Assembly: GCF_029109325.1 (NCBI RefSeq)
Contig: NZ_JAQKQJ010000018.1
Coordinates: 416,609-480,608 of the forward strand
Direction of reading: 5' to 3'
Length of the DNA: 64,000 nt
From: Nodosilinea sp. PGN35
GTDB taxonomy: Bacteria; Cyanobacteriota; Cyanobacteriia; Phormidesmidales; Phormidesmidaceae
Shown here: one piece after another, positions 61,571-64,000 of the stretch
How positions within the stretch are numbered: position 1 is the first letter of the stretch
Layout of the letters: each line of letters begins with the position of its first letter
Notes under the pieces: model-generated
Databases searched by the model: none
What the model was told of the DNA's origin: nothing
What the model saw: only the letters and a program-made list of their open reading frames with translations
Made by a program: the position numbers and the translations under genes

Positions 61571-63526
61571 CTAGTCGATGGCCTCGTAGTCGGCGGTCAC
61601 GGTGGCATCTAACCCCATTTCATCGTCGTAGTCCGGGTCATAGGTTGCGTCATCCCCGCCCTCAACGCTGGCATAGGCCGCCGCCGGAATTCCCATATCC
61701 ACATCGCCCGCAGTATCTACCTCGCGGTAGACGTTGGTGCCAACCGCAAAGATAGCCGCCTGCAGGGCGTCAATATAGCCTTGAAAGGTATCGACATCAA
61801 TGCTGGGGTTGTGGGTGGCGGTGCGCAGCTGGGTGACTTTTTCGTCTAGGTCAGCCCGATTCGCGTCGTCTAGCAGGCTACCGTGGTCGCGCAGGGTTGC
61901 TTCATAACTATAAAACAGATTGTCGGCCCGGTTGGTCAGCTCCGCCAGCTGTCGTCGCCGCCCGTCTTCATCGGCGTAGGTTTCGGCTTCCAGACGCATG
62001 CGGTCAACCTCGCTGTCGGTCAGCCCTCCGGTGTTGGTAATGCAGATACTCTGGGCGCGGCCCGTGCCTTTGTCGAGGGCGGCGACTTTGAGAATGCCGT
62101 CGGCATCAATTTCAAAGGACACCTCAATCTGAGGTACCCCGCGGGGGGCCGGGGGCAGGCCGGTAAGCTCAAACTTACCCAAGCTTTTGTTGTCCTTGGC
62201 CATGGCTCGCTCGCCCTGAAGGACGTGAATTTCTACCGAGGTCTGGCCGTCGGTGGCGGTGGAAAACACCTGGGACTTGCTAGTGGGAATTGTGGTGTTG
62301 CGCTCAATAATTTTGGTGAACACTTCTCCTAGGGTTTCAATGCCGAGGGAGAGCGGGGTGACATCGAGCAGCAGCAGATCTTTGACTTCACCGCCCAGCA
62401 CGCCCGCCTGAATCGAGGCCCCCAGGGCCACGGCCTCATCGGGGTTGACAGAGCGATCGGGGGCTTTGCCGTTGAAGTAGGCGCTCACCGCCTGCTGCAC
62501 CGCTGGAATGCGGGTAGAGCCGCCGACGAGCAGAATGCGATCGATCGCCTCAGGGCTTAAATCCGCATCTTTAAGGGCTTGTTTAACGGGTTCCAGGGTG
62601 GCCTGCACCAGTTCTGAGGCAAACTGCTCAAACTGTGCCCGCGTCAGGGTCATTTCCAGATGCTTGGGGCCTGACTCATCGGCGGTGATGAAGGGTAGAT
62701 TGATGGAGGTCGAGGGCATGCTCGACAGCTCAACCTTAGCTTTTTCGGCAGCTTCGCGAATGCGCTGTAGCGCCATGCGATCGGCAGATAGATCAATGCC
62801 TTCCTGCTCGCGAAAGGCGGCCGTCATCCACTCAACGATGCAGTTGTCAAAGTCGTCGCCCCCTAGGTGGTTGTTGCCAGCGGTGGCTTTGACTTCGAAG
62901 ACGCCATCGCCGAGCTGCAAAATGGACACGTCGAAGGTGCCGCCCCCCAGGTCAAACACCAGCACGATCTGGTCTTGATCCTGCTTGTCGAGTCCGTAGG
63001 AAAGGGCGGCGGCGGTGGGCTCGTTGATGATGCGCAAGACTTCTAGGCCAGCGATAGTACCGGCGTCTTTAGTGGCCTGGCGCTGGGCGTCGGTAAAGTA
63101 GGCCGGTACAGTAATGACCGCCTGGCTGACCTCGGTGCCCAGGTAGGTCTCGGCGTCCTGCTTGAGTTTTTGCAGGATCATGGCGGAGATTTCCTGGGGC
63201 GTAAACGCCTTGCCACGAATCTGCACGTCGACGGTGTTGTCGCGACCGTTGACACAGACGTAGGGCACGCGACTGCGCTCTGCCTCTGTGTCTTCCCAAC
63301 GGCGTCCAATAAACCGCTTGATGCTGTAGACCGTATTTTCTGCGTTAGTGACCGCCTGGCGCTTGGCCAGTTGACCCACCAGCCGTTCACCATTTTTGCC
63401 AAAGCCAACAATACTGGGAACCGTTCGCCCCCCTTCAGTGCTAGCAATTACAGCTGGTTTGCCGCCTTCTAAGACGGCGACACAACTGTTGGTTGTTCCT
63501 AGGTCAATGCCGATTACTTTACCCAT
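61571..63526 (-). CDS. dnaK: Chaperone DnaK (Hsp70)
   Basis: 651 residues: GKVIGIDLGTTNSCVAVLEG, DAGTIAGLEVLRIINEPTAA, VFDLGGGTFDVSIL, LVGGSTRIPAVQQAV, LLDVTPLSLGIETLGEVF and an acidic C-terminus ending DYEAID, DnaK2-like. No CIRCE element seen upstream. Confidence 0.95.
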   Translation of the reverse strand: MGKVIGIDLGTTNSCVAVLEGGKPAVIASTEGGRTVPSIVGFGKNGERLVGQLAKRQAVTNAENTVYSIKRFIGRRWEDTEAERSRVPYVCVNGRDNTVDVQIRGKAFTPQEISAMILQKLKQDAETYLGTEVSQAVITVPAYFTDAQRQATKDAGTIAGLEVLRIINEPTAAALSYGLDKQDQDQIVLVFDLGGGTFDVSILQLGDGVFEVKATAGNNHLGGDDFDNCIVEWMTAAFREQEGIDLSADRMALQRIREAAEKAKVELSSMPSTSINLPFITADESGPKHLEMTLTRAQFEQFASELVQATLEPVKQALKDADLSPEAIDRILLVGGSTRIPAVQQAVSAYFNGKAPDRSVNPDEAVALGASIQAGVLGGEVKDLLLLDVTPLSLGIETLGEVFTKIIERNTTIPTSKSQVFSTATDGQTSVEIHVLQGERAMAKDNKSLGKFELTGLPPAPRGVPQIEVSFEIDADGILKVAALDKGTGRAQSICITNTGGLTDSEVDRMRLEAETYADEDGRRRQLAELTNRADNLFYSYEATLRDHGSLLDDANRADLDEKVTQLRTATHNPSIDVDTFQGYIDALQAAIFAVGTNVYREVDTAGDVDMGIPAAAYASVEGGDDATYDPDYDDEMGLDATVTADYEAID

Positions 63527-63562
63527 AGCCCACGGTGCTCAACTCAATCGTTCGCTGTACCC

Positions 63563-63606
63563 TTCACAATTACCCCAAACCAATTATGGTCTGCGCTAAT
63601 TGTGAA
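63563..63606. promoter_or_regulatory. Inverted repeat upstream of dnaK
   Basis: TTCACAATTA (63563-63572) and TAATTGTGAA (63597-63606) are perfect inverted copies, 37-80 bases upstream of the dnaK start. Candidate operator or cold/heat control site; no known factor assigned. Confidence 0.5.
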
Positions 63607-63779
63607 TAGGTTGCCCGCTTATACCAGGGAAGTTATCGTCTGCGGCGGTAATTTGTGGACTGCACGGCTCGGTGCACAGTATTGGCAGAATATAAAGACC
63701 TAGGGCTGAAGCTGCCCCCCCACTATGGCATGCCCCAGGATAACTCTGCCAGTCACCTAGTAGTCAGTCAAGTTAAATG

Positions 63780-63862
63780 TGACGGGTTCAAGGTTCACGG
63801 TAAACGGCTCGCCTTAAACCGCTTACCGCTTACCGTGAACCCTCAAGCCACATCTCCCGTCA
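63780..63862. repeat. Nested inverted-repeat element
   Basis: Outer arms TGACGGG (63780-63786) and CCCGTCA (63856-63862), inner arms GGTTCACGGTAA (63792-63803) and TTACCGTGAACC (63830-63841), followed by six T. No ORF. Structured RNA, MITE-like or terminator. Confidence 0.6.
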
Positions 63863-63874
63863 TTTTTTGACTAA

Positions 63875-64000
63875 GAGGGCGTTTGAAAAGTTGACTGAGC
63901 AGTAAAAAAGCTCACACGGTCTAGGCTGAGATTACTAAGACTACAGCCCCGTGAGAGCGATGAGTAAAGCCTACACCAGCAATTTGACCCGTGACCAGTT
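63875..64000 (+). mobile_element. Left end of an IS5-like insertion sequence
   Basis: GAGGGCGTTTGAAAAGTTGA at 63875 looks like the terminal inverted repeat. The transposase starts at ATG 63960. The right end is beyond the window. Confidence 0.65.
63960..64000 (+). CDS. IS5-family transposase, N-terminus only
   Basis: ATG 63960 encodes MSKAYTSNLTRDQ, the start typical of IS5-type transposases (MxKAYxSNLT). The gene continues past the end of the window. Confidence 0.7.
   Translation, partial: MSKAYTSNLTRDQ

Noticed and set aside
1..64000. CRISPR arrays, rRNA operons, tRNA genes, prophage genes
   Set aside because: No regularly spaced repeats, no rRNA-like stretches, no complete tRNA fold and no phage structural genes were recognised.
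1..64000. Recurrent GCGATCGC octamers
   Set aside because: This is the genome-wide HIP1 repeat of cyanobacteria and is used only as a taxonomic hint.

Overview
This window looks like cyanobacterial chromosome. The octamer GCGATCGC (HIP1) and its cores recur throughout. The cyanobacterial panC-cmk fusion is present, as are DUF2811, DUF4058 and Uma2-type proteins, and the right-hand core genes have GC-rich codon use. A filamentous Leptolyngbya/Nodosilinea-like genome would fit, but the sequence alone does not fix the genus.

The window has two halves. Positions 1 to about 43,100 are an accessory region rich in defence, toxin-antitoxin and decayed plasmid genes. Layout: (a) 1-2981, three tandem FGE-sulfatase/C-type-lectin-fold proteins, one with an N-terminal TIR domain, lower in GC than the core; (b) 3035-6993, two Uma2 nuclease-like genes, a ParD antitoxin with a cut ParE, and a broken MobF relaxase; (c) 7138-8049, a DUF5996 gene; (d) 8328-12346, a STAND-like NTPase followed in the -1 frame by a repeat-type protein with a C-terminal PD-(D/E)xK nuclease; (e) 12556-15848, a split PLD-plus-SNF2 helicase; (f) 15869-18830, remains of a plasmid (primase, a VirB4/TraC-like fragment, an oriT-like inverted repeat); (g) 19107-25587, an ordinary stretch (SDR, MerR-VWA pair) plus a broken HNH gene, an XRE regulator and a MazG-like gene; (h) 25769-35365, a DNA-phosphorothioation-related (Dnd-like) cluster: PLD-SF2 helicase, DUF4058, a 56-residue protein, a DndD-like ATPase, dnd-associated protein 4 and an SBD-HNH nuclease, interleaved with toxin-antitoxin pairs, but with no dndB, dndC or dndE; (i) 35473-43049, an AT-rich Sll1717-type P-loop ATPase, a RAYT transposase fragment, two DUF433/DUF5615 pairs, an XRE protein, a phosphodiesterase, an anion transporter and a broken PIN gene.

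Positions about 43,200-64,000 are dense, intact housekeeping sequence: GH57 glycosidase, GT81-like glycosyltransferase, prohibitin, purM, rlpA, panC-cmk, aroE, recR, two histidine-phosphatase paralogs (one with its catalytic His replaced), a PQQ-type sugar dehydrogenase, and an rsgA/tusA-like/dnaJ/dnaK block on the minus strand. The right edge enters an IS5-like element.

The accessory half carries about ten frame-breaking or nonsense lesions and the core half has none that I can see. This argues that most are true decay, or in a few cases recoding, rather than sequencing error. The most interesting candidates are the STAND/nuclease pair, the Dnd-like cluster without its sulfur-transfer genes, the three FGE-fold proteins with DGR-like C-termini, a canonical A_AAA_AAA slippery site in an antitoxin, and a 30-bp perfect palindrome inside a PIN gene.
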